Below are positions 1 to 7,299 of a DNA stretch of 11,105 nt, in pieces. Made by a program: the position numbers and the translations under genes. The DNA is from Clostridia bacterium. GTDB taxonomy: Bacteria; Bacillota; Clostridia; Oscillospirales; Butyricicoccaceae. Numbering within the stretch: position 1 is the stretch's first letter; each line of letters starts with the position of its first letter. The notes below the pieces were generated by a model. It searched no databases and was not told the DNA's origin. It was given only the letters and a program-made list of their open reading frames with translations. Location of the stretch: contig JAFYOK010000046.1 in the NCBI GenBank assembly GCA_017560175.1, positions 1-11,105 on the forward strand, in the 5' to 3' direction.

Positions 1-657
1 GGTATGTCCTACGGCGAAATGCGCCATAAGGCCATCGAGATGCTCGACCTGGTTGGTATTCCCGATTCTGAAGCCTGCCTGGAAAAGTATCCCCATGAGC
101 TGTCGGGCGGTATGCGCCAGCGCGTTATGATCGCCACCGCTATGATCACCAATCCCTCCCTGCTGATTGCTGACGAACCCACCACTGCGCTGGACGTCAC
201 CATCCAGGCCCAGATCCTCGAACTGATGAAGGAACTGCAGGCCAAGCTGGGTATGGCTATCATTATGATCACCCATGACCTGGGTGTTGTTGCCGATATG
301 GCCGACAAGATCATCGTTATGTATGCCGGCAAGATCGTTGAAGTCGGCAGCAATGAAGACATCTTCTACGATCCCCGTCATCCCTATACATGGGCGCTGA
401 TGAACTCTGTGCCCCGTCTGGACCTGGACAGCAAGGAAGAGCTGGTTACCATCGAAGGTACTATCCCCGATATGATCCATCCTCCCAAGGGCTGTGCTTT
501 CTGCAGCCGCTGCCCCTATGCCATGAACATCTGCGCTGAATATGTCCCCGAAGAAACCGACCTGGGCAATGGCCACAAGGTCGCCTGCTGGCTCAACGAT
601 CCTCGTGCCGACGTCAGCGACATTCCCTTCCGCACAGGAGGTGCCCACCATGAATAA
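1..657 (+). CDS. Peptide/nickel ABC transporter ATP-binding subunit (DppD/OppD-like), 5'-truncated
   Basis: This is the C-terminal two thirds of an ABC ATPase that would power import of oligopeptides, dipeptides or nickel at the inner face of the membrane. The frame is open to base 1, and the Walker A motif and Q-loop are missing, so the ATG at base 4 is probably an internal methionine and the true start lies left of the window. Visible motifs are the ABC signature LSGGMRQR (about residues 33-40 from base 4), Walker B LLIADEPTTALD, and the switch histidine in MITHD. The C-terminal oligopeptide-transporter extension follows (HPYTWALMNSVPRL, then a cysteine-rich stretch GCAFCSRCPYAMNIC and a final VACWL). 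Its last 8 bases overlap the next ATPase gene, so the two are one operon and probably form the usual D/F heterodimer. The permease and binding-protein genes would lie upstream. The substrate cannot be told from this fragment. Confidence 0.93.
   Translation, partial: GMSYGEMRHKAIEMLDLVGIPDSEACLEKYPHELSGGMRQRVMIATAMITNPSLLIADEPTTALDVTIQAQILELMKELQAKLGMAIIMITHDLGVVADMADKIIVMYAGKIVEVGSNEDIFYDPRHPYTWALMNSVPRLDLDSKEELVTIEGTIPDMIHPPKGCAFCSRCPYAMNICAEYVPEETDLGNGHKVACWLNDPRADVSDIPFRTGGAHHE
636..641 (+). promoter_or_regulatory. Ribosome binding site fixing the start at 650
   Basis: A perfect AGGAGG lies 8 nt before the ATG at 650, inside the end of the upstream ATPase gene. It selects 650 over the in-frame upstream ATG at 542, which would lie deep in the preceding gene and add residues unlike any ABC ATPase. 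Confidence 0.85.
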
Positions 658-1621
658 TCGTCCCATCGAGCTGGAGGTCACAAACCTCTCCAAATACTTC
701 AATGCCGGCCATAAGCGCACCCTCAAGGCTGTTGATGATGTTTCCTTTGTCATTCATAAGGGCGAAACTCTGGGTATCGTTGGTGAGTCGGGCTGCGGCA
801 AGACCACCTGCGGCAAGACCTGCATCGGTATGCTGCCCAAAACCGGCGGCATGGTCAAGTACCAGGGCAAGGATGTCCATTCCATGTCCCGCAAGGAGCG
901 CTTTGACTTCACCGGTAAGGTACAGATGATCTTCCAGGATCCCTATGCTTCTCTTGACCCTCATCAGAAGGTCTATGAGATCATTGCCGAAGGCATCGGC
1001 ATCCACAAGCTGGCCAAGAACAAGGCAGACGAAGAGCGCATGGTTCTGGAGCTGCTGGACATGGTCGGCCTTAACTCCGAGCATGCCATGCGTAATGTTC
1101 ACGAGTTTTCCGGCGGTCAGCGCCAGCGTATCGGTATCGCCCGTGCTCTGGCTGTTAACCCCGAATTCCTCTTCTGCGACGAGCCCATCTCCGCTCTCGA
1201 CGTTTCCATCCAGGCACAGATCATCAACCTGCTGATGAAGCTGCAGAAGGAACGCGACCTGACCATGCTTTTCATTGCCCACGACCTCTCCATGGTCAAG
1301 CATATTTCCGACCGTATCGGCGTTATGTATCTGGGCAACATGGTCGAGCTGTCTCCTGCGGATGAGCTTTATAAGAAGCCCCTGCACCCCTATACCGAGG
1401 CGCTGCTGTCGGCCGTTCCCATCGCCGATCCCCGTGCTTCCCGCACCCGTAAGAAGATCATGCTGACCGGCGACGTTCCCAGCCCCGTCAATCCCCCTGC
1501 CGGCTGCCGCTTCAGCGGACGCTGCCGTTATGTCACCGACAAATGCACCAAGGTTCGCCCCGAACTGCGCGAAGTTGAACCCGGCCACTTTGTTGCCTGC
1601 CATCTGCATGACGGTAAATAA
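650..1621 (+). CDS. Peptide/nickel ABC transporter ATP-binding subunit (DppF/OppF-like)
   Basis: Complete second ATPase of the peptide-type ABC importer, 323 residues, the usual length for DppF/OppF. In order: Walker A GESGCGKTT (residues 45-53), Q-loop MIFQDPYASLDP (glutamine 96), signature FSGGQRQR (153-160), Walker B LFCDEPISALD (174-184), switch histidine 211 in IAHD, and the C-terminal oligopeptide-transporter extension starting at HPYTEALLSAVP (246-257). That extension has cysteines at 286, 292, 299 and 317. The start at 650 is set by AGGAGG at 636-641 and gives a typical N-terminus. The gene overlaps the upstream ATPase by 8 bases, so translation is probably coupled. A strong terminator at 1670-1717 ends the operon. 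All catalytic motifs are intact, so it should be an active ATPase pairing with the upstream subunit. Whether the substrate is peptides, nickel or another small molecule is not decided by the sequence. Confidence 0.95.
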   Translation: MNNRPIELEVTNLSKYFNAGHKRTLKAVDDVSFVIHKGETLGIVGESGCGKTTCGKTCIGMLPKTGGMVKYQGKDVHSMSRKERFDFTGKVQMIFQDPYASLDPHQKVYEIIAEGIGIHKLAKNKADEERMVLELLDMVGLNSEHAMRNVHEFSGGQRQRIGIARALAVNPEFLFCDEPISALDVSIQAQIINLLMKLQKERDLTMLFIAHDLSMVKHISDRIGVMYLGNMVELSPADELYKKPLHPYTEALLSAVPIADPRASRTRKKIMLTGDVPSPVNPPAGCRFSGRCRYVTDKCTKVRPELREVEPGHFVACHLHDGK

Positions 1622-1669
1622 GGCGAACAAGGATTGCCTTTGACGAATAAATAAAGCCTTCTTTCCACC

Positions 1670-1717
1670 GCCGGTCTTATCACTCCCTTTGAAGATAAGG
1701 CCGGCTGTTTTCTTTTC
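1670..1717 (+). terminator. Intrinsic terminator of the ABC transporter operon
   Basis: A 12-bp stem pairs GCCGGTCTTATC (1670-1681) with GATAAGGCCGGC (1694-1705), with one G-U pair, over a 12-nt loop. A T-rich tract (TGTTTTCTTTTC) follows directly. Confidence 0.85.
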
Positions 1718-1734
1718 TTATTACCGAAAATAAA

Positions 1735-1763
1735 TTGGATTTTCTCTTCATCTGCGATATTAT
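1735..1763 (+). promoter_or_regulatory. Candidate sigma-A promoter for the XdhC-family gene
   Basis: TTGGAT (1735-1740) and TATTAT (1758-1763) are separated by exactly 17 bp. The -10 box matches consensus at 5 of 6 positions, but the -35 box is weak. It lies just after the preceding terminator and about 37 bp before the chosen start, so the following gene is probably transcribed on its own. Confidence 0.5.
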
Positions 1764-1785
1764 GAAGATATCTATACAAAACAGC

Positions 1786-1795
1786 AAAGGATGAG
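1786..1795 (+). promoter_or_regulatory. Ribosome binding site deciding the XdhC-family start
   Basis: The purine run AAAGGATGAG lies directly before and across the ATG at 1791. It is correctly spaced (8 nt after AAGGA) only for the in-frame ATG at 1800. The start is therefore called at 1800 rather than 1791. Confidence 0.65.
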
Positions 1796-1799
1796 TTCT

Positions 1800-2594
1800 A
1801 TGAAATATTATGATATCCTGCAGGCACAACTCAAAGCCCATCGGGACAACCTGAGCTATGCCATAGTTACCATTGCCGATACCGATGGAGGTACGACCCG
1901 TACCGAAGGCAAGATGCTGGTCTTTGAAAATGGCGATACATTGGGAACGGTCGGTGGCGGCGCCGTCGAACTCCTTGCCATCCGAGATGCCAAAGCGGCC
2001 CTCACCACAGGCATGGGCGGACTGCGCAGCTATGATCTCAACAATGAAAGCGCAGCAGCCGGTTCCCATTGCGGCGGTGCCATGCAGGTACTGATCGAAG
2101 TCATCGGCAAGCGTCCCACACTGGTCATGTGCGGTGCCGGCCATGTGGGTATGGCTCTTATGCCCCTTGCCCGAACAGTTGGCTTCCAGGTCATCCTGGT
2201 GGACAGCCGCCCCGAAAACCTGATCGCCGATGCCATCGCCATGGCCGACCGGTTTGTCCCTGTACAGGATCACGAAAAAGATATTGCAGCCCTTGATATC
2301 GGCCCCGGTGCCTATTATGTCATTGCCGGCCCCAACCACGATATTGATGGTGCGCAGCTGGCCGGTGCTTTGGTCAAAGATGGCGCGTATGTCGGTATGA
2401 TGGGCGGTCCTCCCAAGATCAATTCTATCTTTGCCAAACTGCGTGCAAAAGGTTTCTCGCAGGAGATACTGGAGACAGTCTATACCCCTATCGGCCTCAA
2501 CATCAGCAATGAGCGCCCCGAAGAGATCGCCATCTCCATTCTGTCCGAAATGCTGATGGTCAAAAATGGCAAGGATCGTCCTGCCGGCGTATAA
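1800..2594 (+). CDS. XdhC/CoxF-family protein (molybdenum hydroxylase maturation factor-like)
   Basis: A 264-residue protein with the two-part architecture of the XdhC/CoxF family. The N-terminal XdhC_CoxI-like part carries GKMLVFENGDTLGTVGGGAVE (residues 37-57) and SHCGGAMQV (89-97, with cysteine 91). The C-terminal Rossmann-like part carries MCGAGHVG (110-117), VDSRPE (134-139), GMMGGPPK (199-206) and TPIGLNI followed by RPEEIAISI (229-247). Known members bind molybdenum cofactor and help sulfurate or insert it into xanthine dehydrogenase-type enzymes, acting in the cytoplasm. Here no molybdenum hydroxylase subunit, cofactor synthesis gene or NifS-like partner lies alongside. It has its own candidate promoter and terminator, so it is probably monocistronic. 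It could serve an enzyme encoded elsewhere or be a diverged relative with another ligand. Family assignment is firm; the client is unknown. Confidence 0.88.
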   Translation: MKYYDILQAQLKAHRDNLSYAIVTIADTDGGTTRTEGKMLVFENGDTLGTVGGGAVELLAIRDAKAALTTGMGGLRSYDLNNESAAAGSHCGGAMQVLIEVIGKRPTLVMCGAGHVGMALMPLARTVGFQVILVDSRPENLIADAIAMADRFVPVQDHEKDIAALDIGPGAYYVIAGPNHDIDGAQLAGALVKDGAYVGMMGGPPKINSIFAKLRAKGFSQEILETVYTPIGLNISNERPEEIAISILSEMLMVKNGKDRPAGV

Positions 2595-2631
2595 GTCCAA
2601 CGTCATGTAACATTAAGATACAGAAACTCAA

Positions 2632-2664
2632 AACCCCGTCGGCAATGCCGACGGGGTTCTCTTT
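2632..2664. terminator. Bidirectional intrinsic terminator between convergent genes
   Basis: A perfect 12-bp stem pairs AACCCCGTCGGC (2632-2643) with GCCGACGGGGTT (2647-2658) around the 3-nt loop AAT. On the plus strand CTCTTT follows; on the minus strand a TTTT run follows. It can end both the XdhC-family transcript and the converging reductase transcript. Confidence 0.9.
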
Positions 2665-2680
2665 ATCATATAGTTGTAAC

Positions 2681-3832
2681 TTAGAGCATTTCGATGAAAG
2701 CACCGACACGTGTATTGATCTGGCCGATATCGGCAGAGGAGTAGTCGGTCTCCATGGACATATAGGGAATACCCTTTTCGGTGACGAAACGCTTGATGGA
2801 GTAGGACTCGACGTTGTAGGTATGGCAAGCCTGCAGAACGACTTCAACAACAGCATCGATCTTGTACTCTTCCAGCAGACGGCCCATCAGCTCCAGACGG
2901 TTGTTGTCGGGTGTCATGACCGAGCAGCCGATATCCAGATAACGATCGGCAATGGCCTGGTAGACATCGGGGTTGCTCTCGTCGATCAGCTTGTCGACCG
3001 ACTTTGCACCGCTGCAGTTTTCGAAGCAGACGACATTACCGCCGTTTTCTTCGATGGCGCGGACGACCTTCATGGCGTTGCCGCCGATGGGGCAGCCTGT
3101 GACCATGATTCTGGGACGCTTAGGAATGGGGCGAGCGCCTTCTTCGTATTCCTTCTTAATGCGTGCGGTCAGCGCCTGAACATCCTGGATCGCCTGCTCA
3201 CGGTTGAACTTGAAGGAGGAACCGTAGAGGACGCTGTGCAGATCCAGACCGGCCATGGGAGGGGGATCCAGCTTCTGCAGCTCGTAGAACTCACGCAGAG
3301 CCAGACGATTGCGGTTCATCAGCTTGACCTGTTCGCGGAGCTTCTCTTCGGTGATCTCAACGCCGAACTGTGCTTCCAGCTTCTCCTTCAGCTTGACGAC
3401 CTCTTCTCTCCACAGCTTGCGGCCCATCTCACTCTGACGGTTGGGCAGCTCCATGCAATGGACGTTCTTGAACTCGCCCAGCATCTCATACATCTTCTTC
3501 TTACCGTCGCAGGTGGTTTCGCCGACGATCAGATCGGAGAAATAGAAGAAGGGGCACTTCTGTGTCTTGGCAAAGCCGTAGCTGGACTTGACCAGGGGGC
3601 AGAGGTTACGGGGCAGATCTTCCTCAGCATCGGGAATGGTTTCATCCGAGAAAGAGCAGAGACCGACGGGGATCGCACCGGCAGCCATAATGACCTCATT
3701 GGGGGTATAGGTGCAGAAGGTACCGACAAAGGGGATGTCCTTCTTCTTCATTTCCATCAGAGGCAGGAAGGAATTCTTGCGCTGTTCGGAAAATTCTTCA
3801 AATACATCGGGAAGGGTTTTTACCAGTTCCAT
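2681..3832 (-). CDS. yjiM: Double-cubane-cluster anaerobic reductase, YjiM-like (2-hydroxyacyl-CoA dehydratase family)
   Basis: A 383-residue cytoplasmic Fe-S protein that closely resembles my recollection of E. coli YjiM along its whole length. Recognisable blocks are VGTFCTYTPNEV (residues 36-47), DLPRNLCPLVKSSYGF (72-87), KCPFFYFSDLIVGETTCDGKKKMYE (92-116), TGCPIGG (245-251), ENCSGAK (271-277), QACHTYNVES (334-343) and ETDYSSADIGQ near the end. Cysteines at 40, 59, 78, 93, 108, 126, 247, 269, 273, 303 and 336 give ample ligands. Members characterised in anaerobes hold an [8Fe-9S] double cubane and receive low-potential electrons from an ATP-driven activator of the BadF/HgdC type; the physiological substrate of YjiM-like proteins is not established. 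The start is set by AAAGGAG 8 nt upstream. No activator or second dehydratase subunit is in the window, and terminators flank the gene, so it appears monocistronic. Confidence 0.9.
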   Translation of the reverse strand: MELVKTLPDVFEEFSEQRKNSFLPLMEMKKKDIPFVGTFCTYTPNEVIMAAGAIPVGLCSFSDETIPDAEEDLPRNLCPLVKSSYGFAKTQKCPFFYFSDLIVGETTCDGKKKMYEMLGEFKNVHCMELPNRQSEMGRKLWREEVVKLKEKLEAQFGVEITEEKLREQVKLMNRNRLALREFYELQKLDPPPMAGLDLHSVLYGSSFKFNREQAIQDVQALTARIKKEYEEGARPIPKRPRIMVTGCPIGGNAMKVVRAIEENGGNVVCFENCSGAKSVDKLIDESNPDVYQAIADRYLDIGCSVMTPDNNRLELMGRLLEEYKIDAVVEVVLQACHTYNVESYSIKRFVTEKGIPYMSMETDYSSADIGQINTRVGAFIEML

Positions 3833-3874
3833 AATAATTTCTCCTTTCAGATATGGGCATACGGATATATTTTG

Positions 3875-3904
3875 AATTTATCATATCGCCCTGTTTGTTG
3901 TCGA
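3875..3904 (-). promoter_or_regulatory. Candidate extended -10 promoter for the YjiM-like gene
   Basis: On the minus strand TCGACA (3904-3899) and TAAATT (3880-3875) are 18 bp apart, and TATGA stands directly before the -10 box, as in extended -10 promoters. It lies downstream of the terminator of the preceding gene and about 40 bp before the start codon. Box matches are only moderate. Confidence 0.4.
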
Positions 3905-3978
3905 TATCTCTGCAGTTTTATTGAAAATTTAAAAGCAGACAGAAAATTTATCATGGTTTTCGATGGTGGTTCATATAG

Positions 3979-4006
3979 AAAAACCCCCGTTTTCACGGGG
4001 GTTTTA
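3979..4006 (-). terminator. Intrinsic terminator of the FAD dehydrogenase gene
   Basis: The stem AAACCCCCGT (3981-3990) pairs with ACGGGGGTTT (3995-4004) around TTTC. Read on the minus strand it ends in a run of Ts, 18 bp after the stop codon of the FAD gene. It separates that gene from the YjiM-like gene. Confidence 0.88.
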
Positions 4007-4024
4007 AACAAGTTGTGGATAGTT

Positions 4025-5395
4025 TCAGTGCTTTCCGACGATCTCACGAGCAACATGGACACCGCTGGCCGAAGCATGGGAGAGGGAATGGGTGATGCCG
4101 CTGCCGTCACCGATGACGTAAAGGCCTTCATAGCGGCTCTGCAGATGTTCATCCACCTCAACCTCCATATTATAAAACTTGACCTCTACACCATAGAGCA
4201 AGGTATCTTCATTGGCCGTACCGGGTGCGACCTTGTCGAGGGCATAAATCATTTCAATGATGCCGTCCAACAGACGCTTGGGCAGAACCAGGCTGAGATC
4301 GCCCGGTGTGGCATCGAGAGTCGGCGTGACAAAAGATTCGCGGATGCGGTCGCTGTTGGATCTGCGGCCGCGTATGAGGTCGCCGAAGCGCTGAACGATC
4401 ACACCACCGCCCAGCATATTGCTCAATCGTGCAATGCTCTCGCCATAGCCGTTGGAATCTTTAAACGGCTCGGAAAAATGCTTGGCGACCAACAGAGCGA
4501 AGTTGGTATTGCCGGTCTGACGTGCAGGATCTTCATAGCTGTGACCGTTGACCGTAATAATGCCATTGGTATTCTCATTGACCACCGAGCCCTTGGGATT
4601 CATGCAGAAGGTACGTACACGGTCACCATAGGTCTCTGTGCGGTAAACGATCTTACTTTCATAAAGTTCATCGGTCAGATGGGAAAAGACCTCGGCCGGC
4701 AGTTCGACTCGAACACCGATATCCACGCGGTTGGACTTGGTGGGGATCTTCAGCTCACGGCAGACGGTTTCCATCCACTTGCTGCCGCTTCGGCCTACCG
4801 AAATCACGCATTGTCTGCAGGTATATTCCTCATCGGCACAGCGTACCGCATAACCATCCTCCAGCGCTGCCACCGACTGTACAGGTGTATCAAAGAAGAA
4901 CTCGACCTTATTCTTCAGATAGGCATAGAGGTTCTCCAGCACGATATAATTGATATCTGTGCCCAGATGGCGCACCGAGGCATCCAGCAGATGGAGATCG
5001 TGCTGGATGCAGATCTTCTTAAACTGTGTACCGGCTGTGGAATACAGGCGTGTACCCTCGCCGCCATGACGCATATTGATGTCATCGACATACTGCATCA
5101 GCTCCAGAGCCTTTTTCTTGCCGATGTATTCGTACAGGGTACCGCCAAAATCATTGGTGATATTATACTTGCCGTCGGAAAACGCACCTGCGCCGCCAAA
5201 ACCGCTCATGATGCTGCAGGTCTTGCATCCGATACAGGTCTTGATCCTGTCGCCGTCGATGGGACAATGGCGCTTATGAAGGGCATGGCCGGCCTCAAAT
5301 ACAGCCACTTTCATATCCGGTCGGTGCTGCATCAGTTCGTATGCCGCAAAGATACCGCCTGGCCCTGCGCCGATAATGATGACATCATACTTCAT
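4025..5395 (-). CDS. COG2509-type FAD-dependent dehydrogenase, uncharacterised, with a cysteine cluster
   Basis: A 456-residue flavoprotein. The N-terminus has a dinucleotide-binding fold (DVIIIGAGPGGIFAAYEL, residues 4-21, with the acidic residue in AVFEAG at 31-36). The C-terminus has the second FAD contact GLYVIGDGSGITHSLSHAS. After the first fold comes a conserved-looking stretch with cysteines 44, 54, 57 and 60 followed by GFGGAGAFSDGKYN (65-78), the hallmark by which I place it in the COG2509 group of predicted FAD-dependent dehydrogenases. Family members are widespread in anaerobes and, to my knowledge, have no assigned reaction. The start has AAGGAG about 9 nt upstream, and a likely promoter lies at 5439-5468. 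A terminator follows, so it is probably its own transcription unit despite pointing toward the YjiM-like gene. No signal peptide or membrane helix is seen, so it is cytoplasmic. Confidence 0.87.
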   Translation of the reverse strand: MKYDVIIIGAGPGGIFAAYELMQHRPDMKVAVFEAGHALHKRHCPIDGDRIKTCIGCKTCSIMSGFGGAGAFSDGKYNITNDFGGTLYEYIGKKKALELMQYVDDINMRHGGEGTRLYSTAGTQFKKICIQHDLHLLDASVRHLGTDINYIVLENLYAYLKNKVEFFFDTPVQSVAALEDGYAVRCADEEYTCRQCVISVGRSGSKWMETVCRELKIPTKSNRVDIGVRVELPAEVFSHLTDELYESKIVYRTETYGDRVRTFCMNPKGSVVNENTNGIITVNGHSYEDPARQTGNTNFALLVAKHFSEPFKDSNGYGESIARLSNMLGGGVIVQRFGDLIRGRRSNSDRIRESFVTPTLDATPGDLSLVLPKRLLDGIIEMIYALDKVAPGTANEDTLLYGVEVKFYNMEVEVDEHLQSRYEGLYVIGDGSGITHSLSHASASGVHVAREIVGKH

Positions 5396-5438
5396 AGATC
5401 GCTGCTCCTTTTCTTTTTATAATTAGTCTTCTGTTTTT

Positions 5439-5468
5439 ATTATACTTTATCCACAGTATCATCGACAA
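5439..5468 (-). promoter_or_regulatory. Candidate sigma-A promoter for the FAD dehydrogenase gene
   Basis: On the minus strand a perfect TATAAT box (5444-5439) is preceded by TTGTCG (5468-5463) at an 18-bp spacing. The -10 box is about 43 bp before the start codon. The divergent promoter at 5531-5559 shares this intergenic region. Confidence 0.6.
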
Positions 5469-5530
5469 GGCAGGTTTTTGTTCCTATTCTTCTCTCCGAT
5501 GGATATCATGTCTTCTATCGGGATTTTCTC

Positions 5531-5559
5531 TTGCAAGGTTTTGCATTATCCAATACAAT
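5531..5559 (+). promoter_or_regulatory. Sigma-A promoter for the CoA-disulfide reductase operon
   Basis: TTGCAA (5531-5536) and TACAAT (5554-5559) are 17 bp apart, each close to consensus. The start codon is 48 bp downstream, with AAAGGAG at 5592-5598. Confidence 0.65.
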
Positions 5560-5607
5560 AAAAGCATAAAGCTATGCTATTTTATCCACCGAAAGGAGAA
5601 AATTTCC

Positions 5608-7299
5608 ATGAAAATCCTCATTATCGGCGGCGTTGCCGGCGGCGCTACAGCTGCAGCCCGTCTGCGTCGACTGAATGAACAGGCTGAAATCATCATGTTT
5701 GAACGCAGCGGTTATGTATCCTATGCCAACTGCGGTCTGCCCTACTATATCGGCGGCTCCATCACCGAAGAAAAGAAGCTGACTCTGCAGACCCCCATGA
5801 GCTTCAAGAACCGCTTCAACGTCGATGTCCGCGTCAAGAGTGAAGTCACCGCCATCGATCCCGCTTCCAAGACCGTATCGGTCACTAACCTGGAAACCGG
5901 CGAGACCTATACCGAAAGCTACGATAAGCTGGTTCTCTCTCCCGGTGCCAAGGCCGTCATGCCTCCCATCCCCGGCGTCAAGGAAGGCAATATCTTCACG
6001 CTCCGCACCGTTGAGGATACCTTCAAGATCAAGGAATACACCGTTGCCCACCAGCCCAAGTCGGCTGTTGTTGTCGGCGGCGGCTTTATCGGCCTGGAGA
6101 TGGCTGAAAACCTGATGGAGCTTGGCCTCAAGGTCACTCTGATCGAGCAGCTGGATCAGGTCATGTCTCCTGTCGACTTTGATATGGCCCAGGAGATCCA
6201 TGCTTATCTGCGCAGCAAGGGCATGGAGCTGCTGCTCTCCTCGGGTGTCACCGCCTTTGAACACGGCGAGCAGATCACCGTTTCTGTCAAGGATCACGAT
6301 CCCATCGCCTGCGATATGGTCATCATGGCCGTCGGTGTTGCTCCCGACAGCACACTGGCCAAGGATGCCGGCCTCGAGCTGGGTGTCCGCGGCGGTATCA
6401 TCGTCAATGAATATATGCAGACCAGCGTTCCCGATATCTATGCCGTCGGTGATGCTGTCATCATCAAGCATCGCGTTACAGGCAAGGATGGCCTGATCTC
6501 TCTGGCAGGCCCCGCCAACAAGCAGGGACGCATCGCTGCAGACCATATCTGCGGTCTGGGCAGCTCCTTCAAGGGCGCGATGGGCTCTTCGGTCATCAAG
6601 CTCTTTGATATGACCGTTGCTTCCACAGGTATCAACGAAAAGACCGCCCAGGCACTGGGTCTGGAATATGACAAGGTCAATACCTTCTCGGCTTCTCACG
6701 CAGGCTATTATCCCGGCGGCACCAATATGTCGGTCAAGACCATCTATGAGCCCTCCACAGGTAAGATCCTCGGCGCACAGATCGTCGGCTTTGACGGTGT
6801 CGACAAGCGCATCGATGTCATGGCCACCGCTATCCAGGCAGGCATGACTTCGGCCGACCTGGAAGACCTCGACCTGGCCTATGCACCTCCCTTCTCCTCG
6901 GCCAAGGATCCCGTCAATATGGCCGCCTATGTCATCGAAAACCTCCGCAGCGGCCGCATCAAGCATTATCACTGGCACGATGTTGCCAAGCTGCCTCGTG
7001 ATGGCAGCGTCATCATGCTGGATGTCCGTACCCCTGCCGAATATGCCCAGGGTCATATCGAAGGCACCCTCCATATTCCTGTCGACGAGCTCCGCAATCG
7101 CCTGGACGAACTGGACAAGAGCAAGACCATCTATGTCAACTGCCGCAGCGGTCAGCGCAGCTATTACGCCTGCTGCATCCTGAGCCAGCTGGGCTATGAC
7201 TGCTGGAACCTGGAAGGCGGTTTCCGCTTCTACGAAGCTGTCACAGGCAATCCTTCCCTCGAAGCTGCCACCATCGGCGAATGTGGCCTCAAGCTGTAA
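5608..7299 (+). CDS. cdr: CoA-disulfide reductase with C-terminal rhodanese domain (CoADR-Rhd)
   Basis: A 563-residue FAD- and NAD(P)H-dependent oxidoreductase that would reduce CoA disulfide, CoA persulfide or polysulfide in the cytoplasm. In order: FAD fold GGVAGGATAAARLRR (residues 7-21); the single redox cysteine 42 in YANCGLPYY, as expected for CoADR rather than a CxxC disulfide reductase; NAD(P) fold GGGFIGLE (157-164); second FAD motif DIYAVGDA (276-283); dimerisation domain with tyrosines 367 (AGYYPGG) and 425 (YAPPF). These are spaced 58 apart, like the catalytic tyrosines 361 and 419 I recall for the Staphylococcus enzyme. The rhodanese domain runs from about 468 (VIMLDVRTPAEY) and has an intact active loop CRSGQRS with cysteine 512, so it can carry a persulfide. 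The last stop base overlaps the next start (TAATG), linking it to the hydrolase. Alternatives are NADH oxidase or NADH-dependent persulfide reductase (Npsr-like) activity. Confidence 0.92.
   Translation: MKILIIGGVAGGATAAARLRRLNEQAEIIMFERSGYVSYANCGLPYYIGGSITEEKKLTLQTPMSFKNRFNVDVRVKSEVTAIDPASKTVSVTNLETGETYTESYDKLVLSPGAKAVMPPIPGVKEGNIFTLRTVEDTFKIKEYTVAHQPKSAVVVGGGFIGLEMAENLMELGLKVTLIEQLDQVMSPVDFDMAQEIHAYLRSKGMELLLSSGVTAFEHGEQITVSVKDHDPIACDMVIMAVGVAPDSTLAKDAGLELGVRGGIIVNEYMQTSVPDIYAVGDAVIIKHRVTGKDGLISLAGPANKQGRIAADHICGLGSSFKGAMGSSVIKLFDMTVASTGINEKTAQALGLEYDKVNTFSASHAGYYPGGTNMSVKTIYEPSTGKILGAQIVGFDGVDKRIDVMATAIQAGMTSADLEDLDLAYAPPFSSAKDPVNMAAYVIENLRSGRIKHYHWHDVAKLPRDGSVIMLDVRTPAEYAQGHIEGTLHIPVDELRNRLDELDKSKTIYVNCRSGQRSYYACCILSQLGYDCWNLEGGFRFYEAVTGNPSLEAATIGECGLKL

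Noticed and set aside
1680..2606. 308-codon minus-strand open frame
   Set aside because: Antisense of the XdhC-family gene in the same register. It runs into the terminator of the ABC operon and lacks domain motifs.
3847..4161. 104-codon minus-strand frame spanning the gap between the FAD and YjiM-like genes
   Set aside because: It overlaps the end of the FAD gene in another frame and crosses a strong terminator. Its composition is arbitrary, with no ribosome binding site that would stand out.
2645..5422. 925-codon plus-strand open frame
   Set aside because: It is the codon-aligned antisense of two well-recognised minus-strand genes, crosses two terminators and has no recognisable domain. 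Missing TTA/CTA/TCA codons in the sense genes explain it.
5531..5545. Direct TTGCA repeat as a redox-regulator site
   Set aside because: The two copies are short, one is the -35 box itself, and they match no operator I can name with confidence.
5572..7074. 500-codon minus-strand open frame
   Set aside because: Codon-aligned antisense of the CoADR-rhodanese gene, whose motifs are all intact. No ribosome binding site and no recognisable domain.
7281..7298. Upstream ATG as the start of the MBL hydrolase
   Set aside because: It adds six residues inside the reductase gene with no Shine-Dalgarno. The TAATG overlap at 7299 is the more typical coupled start.
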